Made by a program: the position numbers and the translations under genes. From Pseudomonadota bacterium (GTDB lineage: Bacteria; Pseudomonadota; Alphaproteobacteria; Rhizobiales; Xanthobacteraceae): 64,000 bases of DNA. The stretch is taken from the NCBI GenBank assembly GCA_023387695.1, contig JAEWHT010000025.1, positions 1 to 64,000 of the forward strand, written 5' to 3'. Every line of letters starts with the position of its first letter. Position 1 is the first letter of the stretch. Under the pieces are notes generated by a model. The model made no database searches, was not told where the DNA came from, and worked only from the letters and a program-made list of their open reading frames with translations. Shown one piece after another: positions 44,127 through 52,934 of the stretch.

Positions 44127-47100
44127 ATGGCATTGTCGGTGATTGCATCCGGGGCGGGAGAAGGGGCGACCAATGCGGGCGCCGAAGCCAAGTCCATTGC
44201 CGATCTCGGCGGCCTCCTCGCCTTTTACGCGCAAACGATACCTGCGGCGCCCGCCCTGCTTGCCCCCGGCCGGCCACCCCTGAGCTATGGCGCGCTCGGC
44301 ACCGGGATCGCACGTCTCGTCCAAATGCTGCGAGCACTCGGCATTGCACCCGGCGACCGTATTGCTGTTGCACTGCCGCGCGGCGCCGATAGTGCGCTGG
44401 CCCTGATCGCAGTCGCGTCAAGCTGCGCCTGCGTCCCCATCAATCCCGACCTGACGGCCGACGAGCTGCAACGCTATTTCAGCGAGATGAAGCTGGCCGC
44501 GCTGGTCACGCGCGCCGACATGAACTCGGCGAGCCGCGACGTCGCCCGGGCGCTCGATATCGCGGTGATCGACTTCGTGCCGGGACCGGAGACAGACCTC
44601 GGCGGCTGCGCGTTCATCGGCCCAATGGTGGGGCCGGCCTGCGCGAAAGGCGCCGCGGGCGCCGAGGATGATGCCTTTATCCTGCTGACGTCAGGCACGG
44701 CAGCGCGGCCGAAGATGGTGCCGCTGACACATCGCAATGTGTGTCTCTCCGCGCAAAATGCCGGCCGCGTGCTGTCTCTCGCCCCGCAAGATCGCCTGCT
44801 CAACGCCCTGCCGCTGTTTCACGCCCATGGCCTGATCTCCGGCCTCTTGACCGCGCTCGCAGCGGGCTCAAGCGTGATTGTGACCGGCGGTTTCGATGCG
44901 CCGTCCTTCTTCGGCTGGATGCGGGACCTTCAGCCGACCTGGTACACGGCGGTGCCGACCATCCATCGCGCGTTGCTGACGGCTGCGGAGGCCAATCCGG
45001 AGCGGGTCCGGTCATCCTCGCTGCGCGTGATCCGCTCGGCCTCGTCATCGCTTGCGCCCGCCATCCTGAACGGGCTCGAGGCGATGTTCGGCGTCCCCGT
45101 GCTCGAAACCTATGGGATGACCGAGGCGGCCTCGCAGATTGCCGCCAACCCGTTCGAGTTGCGCAAGATCGGCTCCGTTGGCCGCGCCGCGGGCCCGGAT
45201 ATCGCGATCATGGACGAGGCCGGCCGCAGGCTTGCGAGCGGCGAGCGCGGCGAGATCATGCTGCGCGGGCCGAATATGAGCCGCGGCTATTATAATGACG
45301 AGGCCGCGACACAGGCCGCATTTCGCGACGGCTGGTTCAGGACCGGCGATCTCGGCTATCTCGACGAAGACGGCTATCTCTTCATCGTCGGCCGCATCAA
45401 GGACGTCATCAACCGGGGTGGCCAGAAGATCTCGCCGCTGGAGGTGGAGGAGGTGCTGCTGGCTCACCCGGCGGTGCTCGAAGCCGGCGTCTTCGCCGTT
45501 CCCCACGCAAAACTCGGCGAGAACGTTGCCGCCGTCGTGGTGCTGCGTCCCAATTCTGAGGCGACCTCCGACCAGCTGCGCCAGTTCGCGCGCAAGCGTC
45601 TCGCCGCCTACAAGGTGCCGAGCCTGATCCACGGCGTCGCTGCGCTGCCCAAGGGCGCCAGCGGCAAGGTCAAGCGTAACGCGCTGGCTGATTTGATTGC
45701 GGCGCCGCACGACGACGACGATGCGCAGCTGCCGCGCAACGATCTGGAGACCCAGCTCGCGGAGATCTGGGCCAATCTGCTCGAGCTTCCACGGGTCGGC
45801 GTCGATCAGGACGTCTTTGCGCTCGGCGCGGATTCGCTCGCGGTGACGCAGATGCGTTCACGTTTGCGCGAGCGCTTCAACGCCAACTTCTCGTTCGAGG
45901 ACATCTTCGATTGCGCCACCGTCGGCGCTCTCGCCGCCCGGCTCGAGACCATGTCGCATCGCGATGCGACGCTGCCGGCGTGGCACCAGGCAGCCCGTGA
46001 GGAGGAGGACGCGCCGCTGTCGTTCCAGCAGCAGCGGATGTATGTGCTCTCACGGCTCGACCCGACGCGCTACAATTATAATGTGGTCGAGGTCGCACTG
46101 CTCAAGGGCGAGATCGACATTGCAGCGCTTCAGGCAGGCTTGGCGTCGATCTCTGCAAATCACGAGGCGCTGCGTTCGGTTTTCGTCGAACGCGAGGGCG
46201 AGCCTGTGCAGCGTGCGCTTCGGAGGCCACCGGAACTCGAACGGATCAAGCTCAAGCCCTGCCCTTCACACCGCCGTACCGCCGTCGTCCGGCGCGAAGC
46301 CCTGAAGCTTGCGCAATATACGTTCGATCTCGCCCACGAACCGCCGCTGAAGGTCACGCTGCTTTCGTTCGACAAGTCCAGCCATGCGCTGGTGGTCAAT
46401 GTCCACCACCTCGTGACCGATGGCTGGTCGCAGCGGCTGTTCTGGGAGGCGCTTGCGGCCGGATATTCCGCCGCGCGCAAAGGAAGCGCGACGGCGTTGC
46501 CCTCGCCGAGCTTCCAATATCGCGACTTTGCCCGCTGGCAGCTGAGCTGGGCCCAGACACCGGCGGCAAAAGAGCAGCTCGACTACTGGAAGACCCAGCT
46601 CGACGGCGTCACCACGCTGCCGCTGCGAACCGACCGGCCGAGGCCCGAAGTCTGGAGCGGGCAAGGCGCCCGTCATTATTTCGAGTTCTCCAAGGGCCTT
46701 TCGGCCGATATTCGCCGGCTGAGCCAGGACCAGGGCGTGACGCCGTTCATGGCGCTGCTCGCGGTGTTCCAGTGTCTGCTGTTGCGCCACACCGGACATG
46801 AGGACGTCGCGACCGGCTCGCTGATTGCGAACCGCAACCAGATCGAAAGCGAGCGACTGATCGGGCTGTTTGCCAACACGCTGATCCTGCGCAACGATTT
46901 TGGCGGCGACCCGACCTTCGACGAGATGCTGCGACGGGTCCGGCAAGTCACGCTCGATGCTTACCGCAACCAGGACCTTCCGATCGAGGAGGTCCTGCGC
47001 GCGTTGCAGATCACGCGACGGACGGACGGCAATCCGCTGTTCCGGATCATGTTCATCCTCCAGAACGCCTCGATCGAGGCCGCACACTTTCCCGGCCTCT

Positions 47101-50100
47101 CGACGCGGCGGCTGGAAGTCGACCCGGAAGTCGCGCGCTTCGACATCACGCTGGAATTGGTCGAGGCCGAGGGCCGCTTCACCGGCTTCTTCGAATACGC
47201 CACCGATCTGTTCGACGCCGGCACGATCGAGGGCATGGCGGATCAGTTCAAGACACTGTTCAAGGCCGTCATCGCCAATCCCGAGCAACGCATCTCGCGC
47301 CTGCCGCTGCTGACGGATGCAGAACGCCGGCAGCTGCCGGCGAAAGGCCGGACGGCCAATTTCACCACACGCGGCAATCTCTGCGAACGCTTCGAGCAGC
47401 AGGCGAAGAAGACGCCGAATACGATCGCGATATCCGATGGACGCCTATCGCTGAGCTATCGCGAGTTGGCGCGCCGCAGCCAGGCGATCGCGCGATGGCT
47501 CACACGTGAAGGCGTCGGCGCCGAGAGCGTGGTCGCCCTGCTCGCCGATCGCGGGCCCAACCTGCTCGCAGCAATGATCGGCGTTCAGCGCGCGGGCGCG
47601 GCTTTCCTGAACCTCGATCCCGAGCAGCCGCCGGCGAGGCTCGCAACCATCCTCGGATCGAGCTGCGCGACCGTGCTGCTGACGGGGCGCGCGCAATCCT
47701 CCCTGGTCGGCGCGCTGCTCGAGCCGCTGGTCGAGCGCATCCTCGTGGCCGAGATCGAGGACGCGATTGCGCTTGAAACGACCAAACCGGCCCGCGCGGT
47801 GCGGCGTGCAGACTCGAGCCTTGCCTATCTCATCTACACGTCCGGCTCCTCCGGTGCGCCGAAGGGCGTGATGATCGAGCAGCGCGGACTGTCGAACCAT
47901 CTGGCGTCGCTCATCTCAGAGCTTGGCCTCACGTCCAAAGACGTGATCGCGCAGACCGCGCCGCAAAGCTTCGTCATCTCGGTCTGGCAGTTCCTCGCCG
48001 GCCCCATGGCCGGCGCGCGCGTGCATGTCTGCGACAATGCGGTCGTACAGGACCCCGTGCTGCTAGCCCAGGAGATCGAGGGCGAAGGCATCACGGTGCT
48101 CGAGATCGTCCCCTCGCTGCTCCGCATCATCCTCGAACGGATGGACGAAGCGGAGATACTGCGCGCCTTCGCGAAATTGCGGCTGCTGATCTCGACCGGC
48201 GAACCGCTGCCGGTCGACCTCTGCCGCGCCTGGTTCGCCCGCTGCCCGAAGGTGCCGCTCATCAACGCCTACGGCGCCTCGGAATGCTCAGATGATGTCT
48301 CCCTGCACCGGCTGACCAAGGCTCCGGACATCGCGACGACCAACGTCCCGGTCGGAGCGCCGCTGCCCAACACCCAGCTCTATGTGCTCGATTCCAATCT
48401 GGAGCCGCAGCCGATCGGCGTGGTCGGCGAGCTCTGCATCGGCGGCGCCGGTGTCGGCCGCGGCTATGTCAACGATCCCGCGCAGAGCCGGCAGCGCTTC
48501 ATCCCCGATCCATTCACGCGGGAGAAAGGCAGCCGGCTGTACCGCACCGGCGATCTCGCCCGCCGCCGGGCCGACGGGACGATCGAATGCCTCGGCCGCG
48601 CCGATCTTCAGGTCAAGGTCCGCGGCTATCGCATCGAGCTCAAGGAGATCGAGGCGGCGCTGGCCGACCACGCGGGCGTGCGCGCCGGCATCGTCGAACC
48701 GCGCCGCGATGCCAACGGCGATGCAAAGCTGATCGCCCATGTCGTCGCCAAGGCTGGCGGCCAGACGAGCGCCAGCGAATTGCGCGATTTCCTCAAGAGC
48801 CGGCTTCCAGGGCATGCGATCCCGTCCGCGTTCCTGTTCCTGGATCAGGTCCCGCTCAATTCTCACGGCAAGCTCGATCGTTCGGCCCTGCTGGCGTCGC
48901 CGCAACCGGAGACCGCCGGGACAGAGACCGCCGTGCCGGCCCGCCGCTTCACCGAAAAGGTGCTGTCCGACATCTGGATCGATCTGCTTGAGGTCGAGAC
49001 CCTCGGCGTCACCGACAATTTCTTCGACCTCGGCGGCCATTCGCTGTTGGCAGGCCAGGCGATGGCGCGCGTGGCCCGTGCGCTCGGGGCCTCGCTGCCG
49101 ATCAAGACCATCTTCGAGGCGCCGACGATCGAAGAACTCGCCCGGCTGGTCGACGACGCCGTGGCAACGAAACCGCAAAAGGCCAGCGTCCCTCGCCTCG
49201 CCCAAAGCGGACCTCCGACGTTGTCGATCGCGCAGGACCAGATGATGCGGATCGAGAAGAACCTGCCCGGTCTGCCGCTGTTCAACCTGCCATTCGCGTT
49301 CCATCTCGAAGGCCCGATCGATCCGCGCAGGCTCGCGCAAGCCATCGACGACATCGTGCGCCGCCACGAATCGTTGCGAACGGCGTTCCGCTGGAATGGC
49401 GACGAGCCGGTCAGCCGCGTCATCGCGCCCGCCACGCTCGGTCCGGTCCTGACTGTCGAGACCATCGGCGAAGGACGGCCGCACAACAACAAGCGGCGGA
49501 AAGCGCTCGAGCAGAAAAAGATCGAGCTTCTGATCGCTCAGGAGACCTACACTCCGGTCGCCGCCGCCCGCGCGCCGCTGCTGCGGGCAAGGCTGCTGCG
49601 GCTGCACGCCGAGGATCACATCCTGTTGCTGACGCTGCATCACGCCATCGCCGACGGATGGTCGATCGGCGTATTGTTCGAGGAATTGTCCAACCGCTAT
49701 GCCGCACTGGCGGGTCACCAATCGGCGCCCGCGCCGAAGATGCCGCTCGCCTATTCCGACGTCGCTCGCTGGCAGCGATGGTGGTGCGGCACCGAGGCGG
49801 CGCGCCGGCAGGCAGCCGACTGGATCGAGAATTTGCGCGGTGCGGCGCCGCTGTTTGACGGCGAAGCCCGCCCGGGCGCGGCGACCGGCCATCATCCGCT
49901 CGGCCTGGAGCGCGACCTGGTGACCCGCCTCCAGGCCTATGCGCGCCAGCACAATGCCACGCTGTTTATGTGTCTGCTCACCGGGCTGAAGGCGCTGTTG
50001 CTGGCGCGGACCGGGCGGACAGACATTTCGATCGCCACGGCCATGGCCAACCGCGCCCAGCCGGACACCGAAGGGATCGTCGGCCCGTTCGAGAACACGG

Positions 50101-50561
50101 TGATCGTCCGCAGCCGAATCACGCCGGACCTGTCGTTCACACAAGCGCTGGCGCGGGTGCGCCAGAGCGTCCTCGACGCGCATGCGCGGCAGGAGCTGCC
50201 GTTCAACATCCTGGCCGACCATCTGGAGCAACAGGGAATCGATCCCGCTTCGCTGCTCCAAGTCTATTTCACCCTGCAAAATCCACTACGCCAGCCGCTC
50301 GACCTGCCTGGCGTCACGGTGCAATCGATCGGCAACGTCGCACGCGAGGGCCAGCCGGTGCTGCCGGTGGACCAGACCTGGCTGTCGCTGATGCTCAAGG
50401 AGCGTCCAACCGGGATCACGGGTTCGTGCAATTACAAGGGTGAGCTGCTCGACGGCGGCATGGTCGGCGCGTGGATGGAGGATTTGGTCGCGCTGCTGGG
50501 GGCTGCCATCATCCAGCCGAACACACCGCTCGACCGGCTGCTGGCCCGCAGGGCGGCATGA
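44127..50561 (+). CDS. Nonribosomal peptide synthetase: ligase-PCP-C-A-PCP-C
   Basis: 2144 residues from ATG at 44127; a TTG 33 bp upstream is the alternative. Domains: acyl/aryl-CoA-ligase-like A1 (TSGTAARPKM 188-197, GGQKISP, A10 GASGKVKR) to about residue 520; PCP1 with LGADSL, Ser570; condensation C1 with HHLVTDG (760-766); A2 with LIYTSGSSG (1235-1243), NAYGASE and A10 Lys1582; PCP2 with LGGHSL, Ser1639; terminal C2 with HHAIADG (1838-1844). There is no thioesterase, reductase or epimerase. It should load a carboxylic acid on PCP1, condense it with the A2 substrate and pass the product to an acceptor through C2. In A2, Val1283 replaces the Asp that normally binds the alpha-amino group, so the substrate may be unusual. 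It is followed by a small lysine-rich protein gene, a phosphopantetheinyl transferase and a flavin monooxygenase gene. Confidence 0.95.
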   Translation: MALSVIASGAGEGATNAGAEAKSIADLGGLLAFYAQTIPAAPALLAPGRPPLSYGALGTGIARLVQMLRALGIAPGDRIAVALPRGADSALALIAVASSCACVPINPDLTADELQRYFSEMKLAALVTRADMNSASRDVARALDIAVIDFVPGPETDLGGCAFIGPMVGPACAKGAAGAEDDAFILLTSGTAARPKMVPLTHRNVCLSAQNAGRVLSLAPQDRLLNALPLFHAHGLISGLLTALAAGSSVIVTGGFDAPSFFGWMRDLQPTWYTAVPTIHRALLTAAEANPERVRSSSLRVIRSASSSLAPAILNGLEAMFGVPVLETYGMTEAASQIAANPFELRKIGSVGRAAGPDIAIMDEAGRRLASGERGEIMLRGPNMSRGYYNDEAATQAAFRDGWFRTGDLGYLDEDGYLFIVGRIKDVINRGGQKISPLEVEEVLLAHPAVLEAGVFAVPHAKLGENVAAVVVLRPNSEATSDQLRQFARKRLAAYKVPSLIHGVAALPKGASGKVKRNALADLIAAPHDDDDAQLPRNDLETQLAEIWANLLELPRVGVDQDVFALGADSLAVTQMRSRLRERFNANFSFEDIFDCATVGALAARLETMSHRDATLPAWHQAAREEEDAPLSFQQQRMYVLSRLDPTRYNYNVVEVALLKGEIDIAALQAGLASISANHEALRSVFVEREGEPVQRALRRPPELERIKLKPCPSHRRTAVVRREALKLAQYTFDLAHEPPLKVTLLSFDKSSHALVVNVHHLVTDGWSQRLFWEALAAGYSAARKGSATALPSPSFQYRDFARWQLSWAQTPAAKEQLDYWKTQLDGVTTLPLRTDRPRPEVWSGQGARHYFEFSKGLSADIRRLSQDQGVTPFMALLAVFQCLLLRHTGHEDVATGSLIANRNQIESERLIGLFANTLILRNDFGGDPTFDEMLRRVRQVTLDAYRNQDLPIEEVLRALQITRRTDGNPLFRIMFILQNASIEAAHFPGLSTRRLEVDPEVARFDITLELVEAEGRFTGFFEYATDLFDAGTIEGMADQFKTLFKAVIANPEQRISRLPLLTDAERRQLPAKGRTANFTTRGNLCERFEQQAKKTPNTIAISDGRLSLSYRELARRSQAIARWLTREGVGAESVVALLADRGPNLLAAMIGVQRAGAAFLNLDPEQPPARLATILGSSCATVLLTGRAQSSLVGALLEPLVERILVAEIEDAIALETTKPARAVRRADSSLAYLIYTSGSSGAPKGVMIEQRGLSNHLASLISELGLTSKDVIAQTAPQSFVISVWQFLAGPMAGARVHVCDNAVVQDPVLLAQEIEGEGITVLEIVPSLLRIILERMDEAEILRAFAKLRLLISTGEPLPVDLCRAWFARCPKVPLINAYGASECSDDVSLHRLTKAPDIATTNVPVGAPLPNTQLYVLDSNLEPQPIGVVGELCIGGAGVGRGYVNDPAQSRQRFIPDPFTREKGSRLYRTGDLARRRADGTIECLGRADLQVKVRGYRIELKEIEAALADHAGVRAGIVEPRRDANGDAKLIAHVVAKAGGQTSASELRDFLKSRLPGHAIPSAFLFLDQVPLNSHGKLDRSALLASPQPETAGTETAVPARRFTEKVLSDIWIDLLEVETLGVTDNFFDLGGHSLLAGQAMARVARALGASLPIKTIFEAPTIEELARLVDDAVATKPQKASVPRLAQSGPPTLSIAQDQMMRIEKNLPGLPLFNLPFAFHLEGPIDPRRLAQAIDDIVRRHESLRTAFRWNGDEPVSRVIAPATLGPVLTVETIGEGRPHNNKRRKALEQKKIELLIAQETYTPVAAARAPLLRARLLRLHAEDHILLLTLHHAIADGWSIGVLFEELSNRYAALAGHQSAPAPKMPLAYSDVARWQRWWCGTEAARRQAADWIENLRGAAPLFDGEARPGAATGHHPLGLERDLVTRLQAYARQHNATLFMCLLTGLKALLLARTGRTDISIATAMANRAQPDTEGIVGPFENTVIVRSRITPDLSFTQALARVRQSVLDAHARQELPFNILADHLEQQGIDPASLLQVYFTLQNPLRQPLDLPGVTVQSIGNVAREGQPVLPVDQTWLSLMLKERPTGITGSCNYKGELLDGGMVGAWMEDLVALLGAAIIQPNTPLDRLLARRAA

Positions 50562-50702
50562 CTGCCTGTGCGGGGCGGACGAATAAGAGTTCACGCGCTA
50601 AAGCTGTGAATGTTTAAGTTGCATCTTGATTATTTGACGCCAGCGCGCAAGATTGTTGTTGCGTTTTGATTTGGACGATTATTTTTGAACCGGGGGAGTG
50701 TT

Positions 50703-50867
50703 ATGGGTTTCATCAAATTTACCAAGGGTACCTCACTGAGCGACAAGGACCGCAAGGCCCTGCAGAAGCTTCTCACCGATGAGAAGAAGAAGCTTCAGGC
50801 CGCTCTGAAAGAGGTCGACGCCAGCCTTTCGATCGTTGGCGGCAAGAAGGCCAAGAAGAAAAAGTAG
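50703..50867 (+). CDS. Lysine-rich small protein, unknown function
   Basis: 54 residues from ATG at 50703, which has GGGGGAG 5 bp upstream. MGFIKFTKGTSLSDKDRKAL is followed by a helical LQKLLTDEKKKLQAALKEV segment, then a SLSIVGGKK linker and a C-terminal AKKKK tail. The pattern suggests an RNA- or DNA-binding or coiled-coil mini-protein. It sits between the NRPS gene and the phosphopantetheinyl transferase gene, with its own downstream hairpin, so it might be an independent unit. Confidence 0.7.
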   Translation: MGFIKFTKGTSLSDKDRKALQKLLTDEKKKLQAALKEVDASLSIVGGKKAKKKK

Positions 50868-50896
50868 GATTCGTCGGCCGGGACGCCGCACGAATC
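50868..50896 (+). terminator. Putative intrinsic terminator
   Basis: An 11-bp stem with one bulged base (GATTCGTCGGC and complement GCCGCACGAATC) starts right after the TAG of the lysine-rich protein gene and is followed by a T-rich stretch (TTCCAATTTCATTTT). This is the best terminator in the window. Confidence 0.6.
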
Positions 50897-51000
50897 TTCC
50901 AATTTCATTTTCAGATCTGGGCCGCCCGCTTGTCGAGTTGGGGTCTCGCACAAGCTTGCGCCTGTAAACCGGCCAGCAATCGACAAGAATTTGCCTGGGT

Positions 51001-51019
51001 GGACCGCTAAAAGCGGTCC
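51001..51019. other. Perfect hairpin upstream of the PPTase gene
   Basis: An 8-bp perfect stem (GGACCGCT/AGCGGTCC) with a 3-nt AAA loop lies in the 231-bp space between the mini-gene and the PPTase start at 51099. No T-run follows, so it could be an operator or leader element as easily as a terminator. Confidence 0.4.
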
Positions 51020-51098
51020 GCTCAGTCGCTTTCTGCCCGGTTGATTCTTTTCAGTCAGGGCCGGATTTCGCCTCCGCCGGACATTATGGGCCTATTTG

Positions 51099-51830
51099 AT
51101 GGCAGACGACGGAATTGAACTGTTTATCGGACTGATCGAGAGCATCGACACACCGGGCGCCGTCGATGCGTGCCGCCGGATACTTTCGGTCGACGAACGG
51201 ACCCGTGCCGACCGCTTCATGTTCGAGCGGCATCAGCGGCAATATATCTTCGCGCACGCGATGTTGCGCCTGGCGCTCTCGCACGCCGAACCCGATGTCG
51301 CGCCGACCGACTGGTCGTTTTCGACCGGGCGCTACGGGCGTCCTTTCGTTGCGGCGCCCAAGACCGCGACCGCGTTGCATTTCAGCCTGTCCCACGCCGA
51401 TGGCTGCGTCGCTTGCGTCGTCTCGAAGCATGAAGCTGTCGGCGTCGATGTCGAGACGGTATCGCGCCGCGTGGCGCCGCTGTCGACCGCGCTCCGCTTC
51501 TTTGCGCCCGAAGAGGTCGAGACGCTGCGCAGCCTGCCCGAGCCCGCAGCAACTGAGCGGTTCTTCGACTACTGGACGCTGAAGGAAGCCTATCTGAAGG
51601 CCAAGGGGTTTGGGCTCGATTTGCCGCTGGACGCATTCGCGATGCAGGTGTCGCGCGAGGCGATCGAGATCAGCTTCAAGCCCGATATCGCCGACGATCC
51701 CGCAAGCTGGCGCTTCTCGCTGTGCTCGCCCTCGCCCTCGCATCGCCTGGCAATCGCCGACGGCTCCCGCGCGGCCGGCGGCCTTCGCATCACCTGCAAC
51801 GCCTGGCCGCTGCAGGAAGCAGCTGAGTGA
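51099..51830 (+). CDS. 4'-phosphopantetheinyl transferase (Sfp type)
   Basis: 243 residues from ATG at 51099 (an adjacent TTG gives one more residue). Signatures of the Sfp group are RADRFMFERHQRQYIFAHA, HFSLSHADG, AVGVDVE (Mg-binding Asp and Glu) and WTLKEAYLKAKGFGL. It activates PCP domains by attaching phosphopantetheine, most likely the two PCPs of the NRPS encoded just upstream. Its stop overlaps the start of the monooxygenase gene (TGATG), so both are translated together. Confidence 0.95.
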   Translation: MADDGIELFIGLIESIDTPGAVDACRRILSVDERTRADRFMFERHQRQYIFAHAMLRLALSHAEPDVAPTDWSFSTGRYGRPFVAAPKTATALHFSLSHADGCVACVVSKHEAVGVDVETVSRRVAPLSTALRFFAPEEVETLRSLPEPAATERFFDYWTLKEAYLKAKGFGLDLPLDAFAMQVSREAIEISFKPDIADDPASWRFSLCSPSPSHRLAIADGSRAAGGLRITCNAWPLQEAAE

Positions 51831-52807
51831 TGACGGCGCGGCTGCGCGTCTTTCCTGCAATCTCGCGCAATCGCGATCCCAAAAAATATGTCGGCGAGCT
51901 GATGCGGGTGGCGGAGTTCGCCGACCGCAGCGGCTTCGAAGGCATTCTGCTGTTCGAGGGCAATGACGTCTTCGTCGAGCCCTGGGCCATGGCCCAGCAC
52001 ATCATGACGGCGACGACGCGAAGCTCGCCGCTGATCGCCGTTAATCCGGTCTACATGCACCCTTTCACCGCGGCGAAGTTCGTGTCGTCCTTCGCCCAAC
52101 TCTACGGTCGCAGGGTCTATCTGAACATGATCACGGGGACTGCGGTCAGCGACCTCAAGGGGCTGGGCGACGACCAATCGCATGGCGACCGTTATGTCCG
52201 CCTCGGGGAGTTCGTCGCGTTGATGCGCCAACTCCTCTCGAGTCCGCGCCCGGTGAATGCCGATGGCCGGTTCTATCGCGCCAGCAATCTGCAACTGCGC
52301 CCGCGCCTGCCGGCTGAGCTGATGCCGGAATTCCTGATCGCCGGGCAATCGGACGCGGCGCAGCGCGCCGCCGAGGAAACTGGCTGCATCAAGATGCAGA
52401 TGCTGCCGCCCGACCTCGATCGCAGCCTCAACGCACCGGGCATGAATTTCGGCATCTTCGCGCGCGAGACCGGCGACGAGGCGCGGCAGGCGGCAAAGAC
52501 GCGCTTCCGCGACAACCAAGATGATCGCGAGCTGCTCGCGCTCACGGTGGAAAATTCAGATTCCGTCTGGAAGCGGCGGCTCTATGAGGGCCAGAGCGGC
52601 GAGCTCCAGGACAATGGCTACTGGCTGCTGCCTTACCTGACCTTCCAGGCCGATTGCCCCTATCTCGTCGGCAGCTATGCCGAGATCGGCGCGAAGCTGA
52701 AGGCGTTTGCGGCGAAGGGTTTGACCACTGTTATGCTCGACATGGTCGCTGATGAAGCCGAGATGCAGCACGTGTGCAAGGCGCTGCAGGCGAGCGGGAT
52801 GTTTTGA
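51830..52807 (+). CDS. LLM-class flavin-dependent monooxygenase
   Basis: 325 residues from ATG at 51830, one base into the PPTase stop (TGATG overlap); a GTG one codon upstream is possible. The bacterial-luciferase-like pattern includes EFADRSGFEGILLFEGND, ITGTAVSDLKGLGDDQSHGDRY (flavin-binding region) and EFLIAGQSDAAQRAAEETG. Such enzymes hydroxylate or cleave C-S or C-N substrates with FMNH2. Coupling to the PPTase argues that it modifies the NRPS product or its building block, for example by N- or C-hydroxylation. A separate flavin reductase is not adjacent. Confidence 0.87.
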   Translation: MTARLRVFPAISRNRDPKKYVGELMRVAEFADRSGFEGILLFEGNDVFVEPWAMAQHIMTATTRSSPLIAVNPVYMHPFTAAKFVSSFAQLYGRRVYLNMITGTAVSDLKGLGDDQSHGDRYVRLGEFVALMRQLLSSPRPVNADGRFYRASNLQLRPRLPAELMPEFLIAGQSDAAQRAAEETGCIKMQMLPPDLDRSLNAPGMNFGIFARETGDEARQAAKTRFRDNQDDRELLALTVENSDSVWKRRLYEGQSGELQDNGYWLLPYLTFQADCPYLVGSYAEIGAKLKAFAAKGLTTVMLDMVADEAEMQHVCKALQASGMF

Positions 52808-52838
52808 ACTCTAGCTATACCTCCTGAATTCTCCTCAT

Positions 52839-52918
52839 CGTCATTGCGAGCGCAGCGAAGCAATCCAGAGTCCCTCCGCGGAAAGATTCTGGATTGCTTC
52901 GCTTCGCTCGCAATGACG
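52839..52918. repeat. REP-like long palindrome between convergent genes
   Basis: Two about 30-bp arms (left starting CGTCATTGCGAGCG at 52839; right ending in CGCTCGCAATGACG at 52918) are complementary with one mismatch around a 20-bp centre. This sequence class is abundant in Bradyrhizobium and relatives. It fills the space between the LLM monooxygenase and the HDAC-like gene stop codons and may end transcription from both sides. Confidence 0.85.
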
Positions 52919-52934
52919 GCAGGTGGCGGCTACT

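Noticed and set aside
48288..50279. 663-codon minus-strand frame inside the NRPS gene
   Set aside because: Shadow of the NRPS reading frame; no family motifs.
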